Origin: Oxalobacteraceae bacterium
GTDB taxonomy: Bacteria; Pseudomonadota; Gammaproteobacteria; Burkholderiales; Burkholderiaceae_D
DNA length: 64,000 nucleotides
Assembly: GCA_021298555.1 (NCBI GenBank)
Contig: JAJTGE010000002.1
Span: forward strand, 1 to 64,000
Reading direction: 5' to 3'
Part shown: piece after piece, positions 1 to 8,990 of the stretch
How the letters are laid out: each line of letters begins with the position of its first letter
How positions within the stretch are numbered: the first letter of the stretch is position 1
Translations under genes and position numbers: made by a program
Notes under the pieces: generated by a model
Seen by the model: the letters and a program-made list of their open reading frames with translations, nothing else
Database searches by the model: none
Told to the model about the DNA's origin: nothing

Positions 1-165
1 GCTGACTGGCTGCCTCTTGTGCATCGAGTGATTTCAACTTGCGGCGGGATGATTCCACCTGATTCCACTTTACTACCGATCATTCACGGTTGTGATGGCA
101 ATGCGAGAGAAATAGTAGCTTCAGCTGTGCGTGTGGCGATAAATCAAAATCTAAAAGCTGCCTAG
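1..165 (+). CDS. C-terminal fragment of an unidentified protein, cut by the window edge
   Basis: Frame 1 is open from the first base to a TAG at 163-165, giving 54 residues that end in NQNLKAA. The piece includes LPLVHRVIST and PIIHGCDGNAREIVA. I do not recognise the family. A strong hairpin terminator starts about 35 bases after the stop, which supports a real gene end on this strand. The start lies outside the window, so length, domains and function cannot be judged. Confidence 0.55.
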   Translation, partial: ADWLPLVHRVISTCGGMIPPDSTLLPIIHGCDGNAREIVASAVRVAINQNLKAA

Positions 166-198
166 CCGCGATTGAATGTCCTTTAAAAGGACAACACT

Positions 199-227
199 AA
201 AACCGAGCCCAAGTGCTCGGTTTTTTA
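199..227 (+). terminator. Rho-independent terminator after the truncated first gene
   Basis: A 10-bp perfect stem (AAAACCGAGC at 199-208 with GCTCGGTTTT at 215-224), a 6-base loop and a T-run. The A-run on the other side lets it work in both directions, so it probably also ends the convergent gene at 261-731. Confidence 0.9.
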
Positions 228-260
228 TTGGGCACCGATATACCCAATATGCATGTGGAT

Positions 261-731
261 TTAAGCAAACGAATTAGGCAGATCTTGATCGATTGCCCGA
301 ATTAATACCAGCAGTTCGGCATGTGCAACAGGTATAAATTCATCCATGTCTTCATAGTCATCGACTATTTCAATAAAACTGTGTTCGGTTAGTTGGTTGG
401 TTTTGTTGGGATCGTCAAAATCTAATTTTCCATCATCTACATTGATAAAAAAATCCCAAGTTAAATTGGATAAGCGGGTAGTTTCGTCGTAATCGTAGTT
501 TAGTAAAAATGGAGACAGCTTCATGGTTACAACACGATAGCCAGCATCGTCTTCAATGGCGCTATAGCTCTCTTCAAACTGTACTTTATCGACAATCAGC
601 CTACGAGATGCGGCCCATCGCAATTCGGCTTCAAATTCTTGTCGCGATGTACTGTTAACAAATATCTCATCAATCACTTCTAGCGTAATTGTTTTTAACG
701 TATTTTCTAACGTGTGGTCGTTAATATCCAT
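261..731 (-). CDS. Small acidic hypothetical protein
   Basis: About 156 residues, strongly acidic, with Asp/Glu-rich stretches such as DDYEDMDEF near the C terminus. There is no signal peptide or membrane segment, and I do not recognise the family. The reading frame extends upstream to a TTG at 758, but that codon has no Shine-Dalgarno sequence. I prefer the ATG at 731, which has AAGGA about 12 bases upstream. The gene sits alone between two bidirectional hairpin terminators and is convergent with the gene at the window edge. Its acidity and size resemble those of secretion chaperones, but the sequence does not show the CesT-like pattern seen in the genes at 27754 and 57959. Function unknown. 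Confidence 0.6.
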   Translation of the reverse strand: MDINDHTLENTLKTITLEVIDEIFVNSTSRQEFEAELRWAASRRLIVDKVQFEESYSAIEDDAGYRVVTMKLSPFLLNYDYDETTRLSNLTWDFFINVDDGKLDFDDPNKTNQLTEHSFIEIVDDYEDMDEFIPVAHAELLVLIRAIDQDLPNSFA

Positions 732-821
732 AGCCGTAAGAAATCCTTGCGTTTTCAAAGATAGGAAGAATTTACTGAATTTTATAGGTGATTGCCGAAT
801 TTTGAGAAATATTTAGATAAT

Positions 822-850
822 AAAAAAGCCACCCCGAAGGGTGGCTTTTT
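822..850 (-). terminator. Bidirectional terminator of the porin gene
   Basis: Perfect stem GCCACCC (828-834) and GGGTGGC (839-845) around a CGAA tetraloop, with an A-run before and a T-run after. It lies just past the porin stop codon on the minus strand. Confidence 0.9.
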
Positions 851-893
851 ATTAATGCAGCTCTATTCCAGCTGGTACTAGACCAGCAGGTGA

Positions 894-1949
894 TTAGAAC
901 GAGTGAGCTACGCCAACCACGGTAGTGGCATTGTTAGCTCCAGCAGTGGAATAATTTCCGCGCTGCGCGAGTGAAGACTGTGCACCGCCAGTAGCTCGTA
1001 CATACGATATGTAGGTGTAAGTACGTGCAGACATAGCGTACTTCAAACCTACATTTGTCATGGACTGGTCAGAAGCCAAGTCGTTAGCTCCATAACCGCC
1101 CACCACAGTTAAGGCCTCTTGCAATTTGTAAGCAGCGCTCAACAAATAGGAAGATGTCGATGCCGTAGGAAATGCAAATGCTGCCGAGCTGTCAACATTA
1201 TGCTTGTTGTAGTTACCTGCAACGGTCAGGTCTCCAAAGCTGGTTGAAGCGCCGATAACGGTACTGGTGTACGAACTGCCACGTTTTTGGTAACCAGCTG
1301 TGACATTAATTCCACCGATAGCACCAATTACGTTGTAAGCAGTGTATTTGTCTGCATCCGAAGTGGTGGCAGCCATTGCGCCGTCTTTTGCACCGTTTGC
1401 TGTGTTAGTCAAAACAGTTGCAGTCCAACCGTTGATACTGGGTGTGGTGTAGGAAACTGCATTAGGGATGAAAAAGCCACCTTTTTGGAAGGCGCCGTCA
1501 CCTGCACCAACTGCTACATTGCCCAAGCCTCCGCCCATAATGAAGTTGTTTACCCAAAACCCACCTGGTGTACCAGCCTGTGATATTGCGTATGACAATA
1601 TGTATGGGGACAATTGCTGACCAAGTTTTACAGTACCGAAATCGCCGCTCAGGCCGATCAAACTTTCGCGACTAAACAGTGTTCCGTTACCGCCGTTACC
1701 TGGATCACCATTTTGTGTAAAGCCTTGAGCAAGGGTAAAGAATGCTTTCATGCCGTTACCTAAGCTCTCATCACCTGAGAAAGTGATGTTGCTGTTGTCC
1801 GCCCAAGCGCCCTGATCCATGTAAGAACCTACACCAGTGGTGTGACCAATGCCTACATCGATTTGGCCCGAGACCTTAACGCCATCTGCCATCGCGGCTG
1901 TCGAAGCCACTAAGGCCAGAGCAGCCAATGCGATTTGAGTTTTTTTCAT
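894..1949 (-). CDS. Outer membrane porin, Gram-negative Porin_4 type
   Basis: 351 residues. A typical signal peptide (MKKTQIALAALALV..., cleavage after ...AAMA) precedes KVSGQIDVGI, the usual first strand of betaproteobacterial general porins. The protein is Gly/Ser/Thr-rich with alternating strand patterns and ends in ...GVAHSF, the terminal Phe used as the outer membrane assembly signal. Family members form trimeric 16-strand barrels that pass small hydrophilic solutes. The ATG has GGAGA 8 bases upstream. The gene is monocistronic, ends at a strong hairpin, and is divergent from COQ7. Substrate preference cannot be read from the sequence. Confidence 0.93.
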   Translation of the reverse strand: MKKTQIALAALALVASTAAMADGVKVSGQIDVGIGHTTGVGSYMDQGAWADNSNITFSGDESLGNGMKAFFTLAQGFTQNGDPGNGGNGTLFSRESLIGLSGDFGTVKLGQQLSPYILSYAISQAGTPGGFWVNNFIMGGGLGNVAVGAGDGAFQKGGFFIPNAVSYTTPSINGWTATVLTNTANGAKDGAMAATTSDADKYTAYNVIGAIGGINVTAGYQKRGSSYTSTVIGASTSFGDLTVAGNYNKHNVDSSAAFAFPTASTSSYLLSAAYKLQEALTVVGGYGANDLASDQSMTNVGLKYAMSARTYTYISYVRATGGAQSSLAQRGNYSTAGANNATTVVGVAHSF

Positions 1950-2182
1950 TATCTAATCTCCAAAATGTTGTAATGCTAAAGTTTCGCTTTCACTGTCCAA
2001 ACGCAGAAACCAGCATTCGCAGTGAAATTGATGCTCCAAGACCAGCGGATCCAGAAGTCAACGTGCATTGAAGCAAATGTTCTCCAAGGTAGCAAAAGTA
2101 ATTTATGAATTCATATCTCTTTTGATAATTTTCCGTCTCTTCAATGCAACACTTTTCAAATAAATTATCACTATTACAATTT

Positions 2183-2821
2183 ATGGCTAATGTTCGATCA
2201 CCGATTGATACGTTTATATGTGTTTTTGATAAAGCCCTTAAAGTTGTGGGCGGTGTCGCTGTTTCGCGGCGAGAAAATCCGGCAGGCAAGCTTGCTCAGT
2301 CAACATTAACTGATAAAGAACGCAAACATAGCGCTGGGCTAATGCGCGTTAATCATGTGGGAGAGGTGTGCGCACAAGCTTTGTATGAAGCACAAGCCTT
2401 GTTCGCTCACGATGAAATAACGCGCAAGCAATTTCAGCACTCGGGTGAAGAAGAGTTAGACCATCTTGCGTGGACTGCCGAACGTTTGCGCGAACTAACT
2501 TCGCGGCCCAGCCTGTTGAATCCGCTCTGGTATGTTGGTTCGTTTGCCTTGGGTGCTGTTGCGGCGCACCTAGGTGATAGGCAAAGCTTGGGATTTGTAG
2601 TGGAAACTGAGCGTCAGGTGGAAGCTCATTTAACGGATCATTTAAATTTGCTGCCAGAGCAAGATGAGCGATCACGTGCGATCGTCACGCAAATGCGTGA
2701 TGATGAAATTGACCATGGTGCTGCAGCTGAAAAACTCGGCGCTGCAGAATTACCCGAGCCAATTCGCCTCGGCATGCGTGCAATATCCAAAGTGATGACG
2801 AGTACGGCTTATTACTTGTAG
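2183..2821 (+). CDS. coq7: 2-octaprenyl-3-methyl-6-methoxy-1,4-benzoquinol hydroxylase, COQ7 type
   Basis: Di-iron monooxygenase for the C6 hydroxylation step of ubiquinone synthesis, acting at the membrane; many betaproteobacteria use it in place of UbiF. It carries the ferritin-like iron ligands: Glu61 in [15 protein letters not shown] (Glu91, His94), the [11 protein letters not shown] segment, and DDEIDH (Glu175, His178). The frame is open back to 2144, but homologs begin at the equivalent of RSPIDTFI, so I chose the ATG at 2183 (212 residues). No good Shine-Dalgarno sequence precedes either start. Standalone gene, divergent from the porin. ubiA near 62.2 kb serves the same pathway. Confidence 0.92.
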   Translation: MANVRSPIDTFICVFDKALKVVGGVAVSRRENPAGKLAQSTLTDKERKHSAGLMRVNHVGEVCAQALYEAQALFAHDEITRKQFQHSGEEELDHLAWTAERLRELTSRPSLLNPLWYVGSFALGAVAAHLGDRQSLGFVVETERQVEAHLTDHLNLLPEQDERSRAIVTQMRDDEIDHGAAAEKLGAAELPEPIRLGMRAISKVMTSTAYYL

Positions 2822-2874
2822 TAAGTTAAGCCTAGATAACGTAATTAAAACTAACGATAGCAATCGATCACGGT

Positions 2875-3321
2875 TTAAATGGCTGGTGCGGCCAACTCCA
2901 GATCATCAATGATTTCGAACGTGTGAGTTAGCTCTGCAGTTTTTTCCAGCATGATGGACGCCGAACAATATTTTTCGTGCGAGATTTTGATAGCCCGCTC
3001 AACCAGATTGGCTTTGAGGTTGCGTCCCCGCATAGTAAAGTGGAAGTGAATTTTGGTAAAGACTTTCGGGTCTTTTTCAGCGCGTTCAGATTTCAGTGTG
3101 ACATCGCAGCCGCGTATGTCTTGACCGCTTTTGCGCAATATGACCACCACGTCGTAGGCGGTGCAGCCACCTGTTCCAACTAATACGATTTCCATGGGCC
3201 GCGGCGCTAGGTTACGCCCACCGCCATCCGGCGCACCATCCATGGTGACTAAATGGCCAGAGCCGGTTTCAGCCACAAAGCTCATGCCGGGCAGGCCAGC
3301 CCATCGTACGGTGCATTCCAT
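2875..3321 (-). CDS. OsmC-like peroxiredoxin-fold protein
   Basis: 148 residues. The two family cysteines are visible: Cys53 in GTGGCTAYD and Cys119 in HEKYCSAS. In OsmC/Ohr proteins this pair reduces organic or fatty-acid hydroperoxides. The sequence looks closer to the YhfA-like OsmC branch than to Ohr, for which the physiological substrate is not settled. No signal peptide, so cytoplasmic. The ATG at 3321 has AAGAGA 7 bases upstream. It is a single gene, convergent with COQ7. Confidence 0.88.
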   Translation of the reverse strand: MECTVRWAGLPGMSFVAETGSGHLVTMDGAPDGGGRNLAPRPMEIVLVGTGGCTAYDVVVILRKSGQDIRGCDVTLKSERAEKDPKVFTKIHFHFTMRGRNLKANLVERAIKISHEKYCSASIMLEKTAELTHTFEIIDDLELAAPAI

Positions 3322-3525
3322 GGAGTTATCTCTTGAATTTGGTTAAAAAAACAGTCTAAAAGTGCTGTAAGGCCGCTATTTTATTAGTTTGAGCTGCAAA
3401 TAATGCAAACTTTCACATTATCTTGCGTGGGAGGCTGGCTTTACTAAAAAAGCAAGTTAACGATTCAAAATAATATTTTGCGCAGAATTAGTAACAATCT
3501 ACCTCTCATGATCATTACTGGACAA

Positions 3526-3555
3526 TTGACGCCAAGTCATTGAAAACATTATAAT
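3526..3555 (+). promoter_or_regulatory. Sigma-70 promoter for rplM-rpsI
   Basis: TTGACG (3526-3531), 18 bases, then a consensus TATAAT (3550-3555). Roughly 100 bases of leader separate it from rplM. Within the 342-base gap 3322-3663 this is the only clear signal. A short inverted repeat (TTCTCC...GGGAGAA, about 3562-3585) lies in the leader and could take part in L13 autoregulation, but that is inference. Confidence 0.85.
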
Positions 3556-3663
3556 CTTGGGTTCTCCTGTTTTGCTCAGGGAGAATCACACAACAAGGCT
3601 GCGTCTGCGAAGTAAATCTTTCGTAGAACCACCATTAGAGCATCATTCAATTTAGGATTCATC

Positions 3664-4092
3664 ATGAAAACCTTTTCCGCTAAAGGACACGAAGTCCAGC
3701 GCGACTGGTTTGTGATTGACGCAACGGACAAAGTCCTCGGACGCGTCGCCAGCGAAGTGGCGCGCCGACTGCGTGGTAAACACAAACCTGAGTTCACACC
3801 CCACGTCGATACTGGCGACTACATTGTTATAGTCAACGCCGGAAAATTACGTGTTACGGGCGCAAAAGCGACCGACAAAAAGTATTTCCGCCATACCGGT
3901 TATCCGGGCGGTATCTACGAAACGAATTTCCGTGACATGCAAAGCAAGCACCCAGGTCGTGCGCTAGAGAAGGCTGTCAAGGGCATGCTGCCCAAAGGAC
4001 CACTCGGCTATGCAATGATCAAAAAGCTGAAGGTATATGCCGATGGCAATCACCCGCACAGCGCCCAGCAACCCACGGCACTCGAAATCTAA
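3664..4092 (+). CDS. rplM: 50S ribosomal protein L13
   Basis: 142 residues, the full family length. [20 protein letters not shown] at the N terminus, [16 protein letters not shown], the PGGIYE segment and the C-terminal HPHSAQQP are diagnostic for bacterial L13, which binds 23S rRNA early in large-subunit assembly. AGGA lies 6 bases before the ATG. It is the first gene of the rplM-rpsI operon; rpsI starts 9 bases after its stop. L13 is known to repress its own operon in E. coli. The long leader here would allow that, but no specific structure is proved. Confidence 0.98.
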   Translation: MKTFSAKGHEVQRDWFVIDATDKVLGRVASEVARRLRGKHKPEFTPHVDTGDYIVIVNAGKLRVTGAKATDKKYFRHTGYPGGIYETNFRDMQSKHPGRALEKAVKGMLPKGPLGYAMIKKLKVYADGNHPHSAQQPTALEI

Positions 4093-4101
4093 GGAATAGA
4101 C

Positions 4102-4494
4102 ATGATCGGTAACTACAACTACGGAACCGGCCGTCGCAAGAGTGCAGTGGCCCGCGTATTTATCAAAACTGGTAGTGGCAAGATCACAGTTAATGGTAAA
4201 GCAGCAGCTGAGTATTTTTCTCGCGAAACAGGTTTGATGGTGATTCGTCAGCCACTAGAACTCACTAACAATCTTGAGCGCTTTGACATCATGGTCAATG
4301 TTCATGGTGGTGGCGAGTCAGGTCAGGCGGGTGCAGTACGTCACGGTATTACTCGTGCATTGATTGATTACGACGCAACCTTGAAGCCTGAGTTGTCTAA
4401 GGCAGGTTTTGTTACTCGCGATGCACGTGAAGTTGAGCGTAAAAAAGTTGGTTTGCGCAAGGCCCGTCGCGCAAAGCAATTCTCCAAGCGTTAA
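4102..4494 (+). CDS. rpsI: 30S ribosomal protein S9
   Basis: 130 residues. It starts [17 protein letters not shown] and ends in the basic RRAKQFSKR tail that reaches the ribosomal P site. AAGGAATAGAC precedes the ATG. Second gene of the operon, ended by the hairpin at 4521-4550. Confidence 0.98.
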   Translation: MIGNYNYGTGRRKSAVARVFIKTGSGKITVNGKAAAEYFSRETGLMVIRQPLELTNNLERFDIMVNVHGGGESGQAGAVRHGITRALIDYDATLKPELSKAGFVTRDAREVERKKVGLRKARRAKQFSKR

Positions 4495-4520
4495 GCCCTC
4501 GCTTCATCAGCAAACAGAAG

Positions 4521-4550
4521 CCGTCGGGTTGGTGCCCGACGGTTTTTTTT
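4521..4550 (+). terminator. Rho-independent terminator of rplM-rpsI
   Basis: 8-bp GC-rich perfect stem CCGTCGGG / CCCGACGG with a 6-base loop and eight T residues. Confidence 0.95.
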
Positions 4551-4602
4551 CAGCTTCATTTATTCAAGTGGCATCATCGCAGTAGCTGCAAGGAGAGTGT
4601 GA

Positions 4603-5646
4603 ATGATCAAAATAGGAATTGTGGGCGGTACGGGTTACACAGGCGTAGAGTTACTCCGAATTTTGGCTGCACATCCACAGGCCGAGTTGGTAGCCATTAC
4701 ATCGCGCAAAGAAGATGGCATGCCAGTGGCCGATATGTATCCCTCACTACGCGGCCATGTATCGTTGGCATTTTCTGCACCTGAAAAAGCTCGACTTGAT
4801 CAATGTGATGTCGTTTTCTTTGCAACGCCTCACGGTGTAGCAATGGCACAAGCGCGCGAATTACTAGCTGCCGGTGTCAAGGTAATAGATCTTGCAGCAG
4901 ATTTTCGAATCAAAGACACGGCTGTGTTTGAGCAGTGGTACGGCATGCCACATAGCTGCCCGGATATTTTGTCTGAAGCTGTTTACGGCTTACCCGAAGT
5001 TAATCGCGATGCGATACGTTCTGCGCGAGTGATTGGCTTGCCAGGTTGTTACCCAACGTCGATGCAATTAGGTTATGCACCTTTGCTTAATCAGGGTAAG
5101 CCTTTAGTGAATGAATCTGCATTAATTGCTGATTGCAAATCAGGCGTATCGGGTGCAGGACGCAAGGCAGAAGTACATACGCTATTAGCTGAAGCTGCCG
5201 ACAATTTCAAAGCATATAGCGTCAAAGGTCATCGCCATTTGCCAGAAACAGTGCAGGGGCTGGAGGCTATTTCAGGGCGTCCTATAGGCCTCACCTTTGT
5301 GCCTCATTTGGTGCCCATGATACGCGGCATACATTCAACGCTTTACGCTACGTTATTGCCCGAGGCACGTGAGCTCGATTTTCAGGCGATGTATGAAACG
5401 CATTATCGCGACTCTCCTTTCGTGGATGTCATGCCAGCAGGTAGTCATCCGGAAACCCGCTCGGTAAGGGCTTCCAACATGCTCAGGCTTGCGGTGCATA
5501 GACCAGCGGGTGGCGATTTATTGGTTATTCTGGTGGTTGAAGATAATCTGGTTAAAGGCGCAGCCGGTCAGGGTGTGCAGTGCATGAATCTCATGTTTGG
5601 TTTAGATGAAACAACAGGCTTGCGACAGGTGCCCATACTGCCCTGA
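4603..5646 (+). CDS. argC: N-acetyl-gamma-glutamyl-phosphate reductase
   Basis: 347 residues. NADPH-dependent reduction of N-acetyl-glutamyl phosphate, the third step of arginine synthesis. The N-terminal nucleotide-binding loop is [10 protein letters not shown] (residues 5-14). The catalytic cysteine is Cys149 in GLPGCYPTS, and the conserved [10 protein letters not shown] and HRHLPE segments follow. AGGAGA lies about 7 bases before the ATG. It stands behind its own terminator-separated upstream operon and is followed by the bactofilin gene, the usual Burkholderiales order. No other arg gene is in the window. Confidence 0.97.
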   Translation: MIKIGIVGGTGYTGVELLRILAAHPQAELVAITSRKEDGMPVADMYPSLRGHVSLAFSAPEKARLDQCDVVFFATPHGVAMAQARELLAAGVKVIDLAADFRIKDTAVFEQWYGMPHSCPDILSEAVYGLPEVNRDAIRSARVIGLPGCYPTSMQLGYAPLLNQGKPLVNESALIADCKSGVSGAGRKAEVHTLLAEAADNFKAYSVKGHRHLPETVQGLEAISGRPIGLTFVPHLVPMIRGIHSTLYATLLPEARELDFQAMYETHYRDSPFVDVMPAGSHPETRSVRASNMLRLAVHRPAGGDLLVILVVEDNLVKGAAGQGVQCMNLMFGLDETTGLRQVPILP

Positions 5647-5726
5647 TGAGTGCGAATTCCCAAAGTCCCTCGCGCTAAAGCGGCTAAGCTAAAACGCTTG
5701 GTTTAACAGAGGGATGTGGGAGATGC

Positions 5727-6065
5727 ATGGCAGACAAATATGCGTTGCGCGGTATCGATACCCTGATTGCAGCGGGATGCCAAATTGAGGGTGATCTGCT
5801 GTTTCAGGGTGGTCTCAGGATAGATGGGCATGTCAAAGGGCATGTAAAAGGATGCGCACAAGACGATGTTACAGGGCATGCGTATCTGGTGCTAGGTCGC
5901 TCAGGACGTATCAGTGGCGGGGTGTGGGCTGGCGATGTGATGATTGATGGGCTGGTAGAGGGAAATCTCCATATCAACGGCAGGGTTGAATTACTCTCTA
6001 GAGCGCGCATAATCGGAGATATTCATTACATGTCACTCAGTATGCAGCCCGGTGCTACGGTGTAA
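5727..6065 (+). CDS. Bactofilin (polymer-forming cytoskeletal protein), 3' end lost
   Basis: 112 residues of right-handed beta-helix repeats ([50 protein letters not shown]), the bactofilin fold that polymerises without nucleotide. Homologs next to erpA run on after the final GDVHY-x-LEM-x-GA strand with a further roughly 15-30 residues. Here the reading stops right after MQPGATV, at a TAA that lies inside erpA sequence. The last residues are encoded across what looks like a deletion joint with erpA. The core helix is present, so the protein may still polymerise; the normal C-terminal tail is missing. Confidence 0.75.
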   Translation: MADKYALRGIDTLIAAGCQIEGDLLFQGGLRIDGHVKGHVKGCAQDDVTGHAYLVLGRSGRISGGVWAGDVMIDGLVEGNLHINGRVELLSRARIIGDIHYMSLSMQPGATV

Positions 6066-6357
6066 AGTGGCGCAGCTCATTGAAGAAGAAGGTAATCCCG
6101 ATCTCAAACTGCGCGTCTTTGTCCAAGGCGGCGGCTGCTCGGGTTTTCAGTATGGCTTTACGTTCGACGAAATCGTCAACGAAGACGATACGGCAATGCT
6201 GAAAAATGGCGTACAACTTTTAGTCGATTCTATGAGTTACCAATACCTTGTTGGTGCTGAGATCGACTACAAAGATGACCTGGAAGGCGCACAATTCGTG
6301 ATTAAAAATCCGAATGCCACAACCACGTGCGGTTGTGGTTCTTCCTTCTCTGCATAA
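6052..6357 (+). CDS. erpA: Iron-sulfur insertion protein ErpA, N terminus lost
   Basis: A-type Fe-S carrier that hands clusters to IspG/IspH and respiratory enzymes. The body is nearly invariant: [20 protein letters not shown] with the first cysteine, and [14 protein letters not shown] with the other two. Homologs begin about 15-18 residues earlier with a strand like PLEFTDAAANKV. Here the homology starts at [10 protein letters not shown], preceded only by four out-of-family residues. The only start codons in frame are GTG at 6052, inside the bactofilin gene, and GTG at 6067. No ATG exists before an in-frame stop at 6010. Either a short ErpA is made by coupling to bactofilin translation, or the gene is broken, or the assembly is wrong here. 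Confidence 0.8.
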   Translation: MLRCKVAQLIEEEGNPDLKLRVFVQGGGCSGFQYGFTFDEIVNEDDTAMLKNGVQLLVDSMSYQYLVGAEIDYKDDLEGAQFVIKNPNATTTCGCGSSFSA

Positions 6358-6375
6358 AACTGGCCATTAATAAAG

Positions 6376-6401
6376 AAAGCGCGGATTTCCGCGCTTTTTT
6401 T
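6376..6401 (+). terminator. Rho-independent terminator after erpA
   Basis: Perfect arms AAAGCGCGG / CCGCGCTTT around ATTT, followed by a T-run. The symmetric A/T runs suggest it also serves the convergent anmK. Confidence 0.9.
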
Positions 6402-6426
6402 GTGCCCACTTTTTTTGATGATGTAA

Positions 6427-7515
6427 TCAGGCCGGATACAACGCGCCTAAAATACGATCACCCTTGGCCCCCGTTACTGACGGCAGATTACCTGGCAAGC
6501 GTTCACAAAATTGTTTTGCAAGCCATGCAAAAGCCAGCGCCTCGACATGCGATGGCGATATGCCCAACACATCTGTGCTGCTTACGGGCAGCGATAATTG
6601 TCTTTGCAGCGATTGCATCAGTTGAGAGTTATAAGCACCGCCACCACACACATAGACTGCGTCACACGTTGCTGCATGCCGTCTAATGGCGTCTGCGATT
6701 GTTTTTGTCGTGAGTGCAATCAATGTAGCTTGCACATCTTCTGGGCGAAGTGCAGCGTAAGCATTTAGATGCGACTGTAACCAGGCTAAATTGAATAAAT
6801 CGCGCCCAGTACTTTTTGGCGCGGGCATGGCAAAAAATGGTTCGCTCATCAGCTGTGCTAACAGCGCATCATTAACGCTGCCAGTAGCAGCCCACACGCC
6901 ATTTACATCGTAGGCTTTTGCTTGGTGACGATGTATCCATGCATCCATTAAGACATTGCCAGGGCCAGTATCGAAACCGCTCACGCTGCCATCGGCACTC
7001 AGTATGCTGATATTACTAATGCCACCTATGTTCACTACCACGCGCGTGTGGCCAGCCTGCCCAAAGACAGCTTGATGAAATGCTGGCACTAGCGGCGCAC
7101 CCTGACCACCAGCCGCGATATCCCGGCTACGAAAATCAGCAATCACATCAATGCCGGTTAACTCAGCAAGTAGCGCTGGTTGATTCAGTTGTCGGGTATA
7201 TCCCTGACTTGGTTGATGTCGTATGGTTTGTCCATGCGCGCCAATCGCGCTTATTTGATCACTGTTGATATTTGCCGAAGCTAGTAATTCATGAACACAC
7301 TGCGCGTACAAATGAGCGAGCTGCTGGGCTGCGATAGACTCGCGATGAATTTCATCGGGGCCTGATGATTGCAGTAATAAGAGTGATTGTTTTAAATCAG
7401 CAGGAAAAGCACTATACGCGGCGGTTAGTTGGCCATCGAATGACGTCAGAACGCCATCAACGCCATCCAAGCTAGTACCCGACATCAAGCCAATGTAAAA
7501 AAGGTTTTTTGACAT
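6427..7515 (-). CDS. anmK: Anhydro-N-acetylmuramic acid kinase
   Basis: 362 residues. It phosphorylates and hydrolyses 1,6-anhydro-MurNAc recovered from peptidoglycan turnover to MurNAc-6-phosphate. Visible signatures are GLMSGTSLDGVDGVL at the N terminus (ATPase-fold phosphate-1 loop), GAHGQTIRH, the NIGGISN phosphate-2 loop, FDTGPGNVLMD with the catalytic Asp, and VCGGGAYN. It lies 38 bases after the M23 peptidase pseudogene on the same strand, a common pairing that couples murein cleavage with recycling. Intact, although its upstream partner is damaged. Confidence 0.96.
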   Translation of the reverse strand: MSKNLFYIGLMSGTSLDGVDGVLTSFDGQLTAAYSAFPADLKQSLLLLQSSGPDEIHRESIAAQQLAHLYAQCVHELLASANINSDQISAIGAHGQTIRHQPSQGYTRQLNQPALLAELTGIDVIADFRSRDIAAGGQGAPLVPAFHQAVFGQAGHTRVVVNIGGISNISILSADGSVSGFDTGPGNVLMDAWIHRHQAKAYDVNGVWAATGSVNDALLAQLMSEPFFAMPAPKSTGRDLFNLAWLQSHLNAYAALRPEDVQATLIALTTKTIADAIRRHAATCDAVYVCGGGAYNSQLMQSLQRQLSLPVSSTDVLGISPSHVEALAFAWLAKQFCERLPGNLPSVTGAKGDRILGALYPA

Positions 7516-7553
7516 TGGCTTAGTCCGGCGAGTGAAGCGTAAGTACGATTTTG

Positions 7554-8832
7554 TTAACGAGCAGCGAGTTGGGTGACTTCAGCAGACAGTAGACGGAAGC
7601 GATGCTTGATATCGGCTACTTGGCGATGGAATTGCTGCAGAGCTGTTCCAGCGAGCGATTGCGTTTGTTGCACGACAATAGAATTAGGATCGCGAGCAGC
7701 GTCGTTAACGCGGAATTCATAATGCAGGTGCGGGCCAGTAGACCAGCCGCTAGTGCCGACATAACCGATCACATCACCTTGTGCAATGCGGGCGCCGCGC
7801 TTGATGCCGGATGCGATATGGCTCATGTGCGCATACGCCGTCGAGTAACTACCACTGTGCTGTATCACCACCATGTTGCCGTAGCCGCCATGACTACCCG
7901 TGAATTCTATATGGCCATCGCCTGTCGCCCGAATTGGAGTACCAACAGGTGCTGCAAAGTCTATTCCTTTGTGCTGCTTCCACATGCCTGAAATAGGATG
8001 GGAGCGCATCGCAAAACCGGATGTAATACGAGAGAACTGCAATGGGGATTTGAGAAATGCTTTTTTAAGTGTTTTGCCCTCGGCGTCAAAATACCCACCT
8101 TGGCCTGCATCGGCTTCATTAAACCAGATTGCTTGATGACGTTTTCCATCATTTAAAAATTCCACCGCAAGCACACGTCCGGAATGTACCGGTTCACCGG
8201 CCTGCCATAGCGTTTCGAAGATCACCTGAAAGCGATCGCCACGGCGCAGATCTGATGCAAAATCGATATGAGGATCGAATGTCGCCTGAACGCATTTCGA
8301 TCCTACGCTCGAGTTTTACAGGCTCCTGTCGGGCGGTAAAACCGTCATTGCCGCGTTCTATGATGAGCTGTTTGATGTCGTCACGGTTGTCGTTTAGGAG
8401 CGTGCTGGCTGATAACAGTTTGCCATCAGCAGATACCTTGGCTTGTATACGGCGGCCAGGTCGCAGGCTTGCTAGCGAGCGAGCCTGGGTGTCAGTACGA
8501 ATAAACGAGCTCGCGCTGCGGTCTTCTACGCCCAAACGGTCCAGCAAGGCATCTAGGGTGTCACCGGAGCGCACACGCTCCTCGGCTACAAATGAGGCAG
8601 ATCCTGAGTTTATGGCCAGTACCTGGCTGCTCAGATCTGGTACACCTAACTCTTGAGTCAAGACAGTTACAGGCAGGTCAGAGGCATCGGGGGCGAGTGG
8701 TGCCACGCCCGCAGCTCCAAAGGCGATGAGTGACAGGCCAATGGCTGCTGGAATCATCTTTTTTCTGGAGGTGGTGCGCAGCGAAGACAATAGCTGGCGC
8801 ATTAAGATAGGGAATTTGTCAGTCGGGCTCAT
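7554..8832 (-). pseudogene. M23 family metallopeptidase (murein endopeptidase), frameshifted by an internal deletion
   Basis: The first part (8832 down to about 8268) has a membrane anchor (IPAAIGLSLIAFGAAGVA) and an OapA/LysM-like region ending LERRIEMRSGDIRSS. The second part is in another frame. It resumes as IDFASDLRRGDRFQVIFE and runs to the intact M23 domain with the zinc motifs HKGIDFAAPVGTP and HLHYEFRVN. Homologs have roughly 25 residues (LFAATDAAGLPDAVA...) between these two parts, so a deletion of a few tens of bases that is not a multiple of three best explains the break near 8265-8270. The 3' fragment could start at a GTG at 8225, but without the signal anchor it would not be exported. 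Confidence 0.8.
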
Positions 8833-8990
8833 TTGTTACGCTAAAATCCGTCGTTTTTGGCCAGTTATCGGCGAATTCCCGAACTGGTCAGAGCCCATCG
8901 GGGCAAGGCGCGCATTATAGCAAATGCATCAACGTCTAAATAAATAAAAAATTTATTAATATTAATGCAACAACAACGATGTAACCACGT

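Noticed and set aside
1990-2289. Minus-strand 99-codon frame between the porin and coq7
   Set aside because: It overlaps the coq7 start, has no ribosome site and resembles no protein; probably the porin promoter region read by chance.
8194-8832. Treating the two M23 pieces as two separate intact genes
   Set aside because: The downstream piece starts mid-domain at a GTG with no signal anchor, and the upstream piece ends in out-of-frame junk; together they match one longer family.
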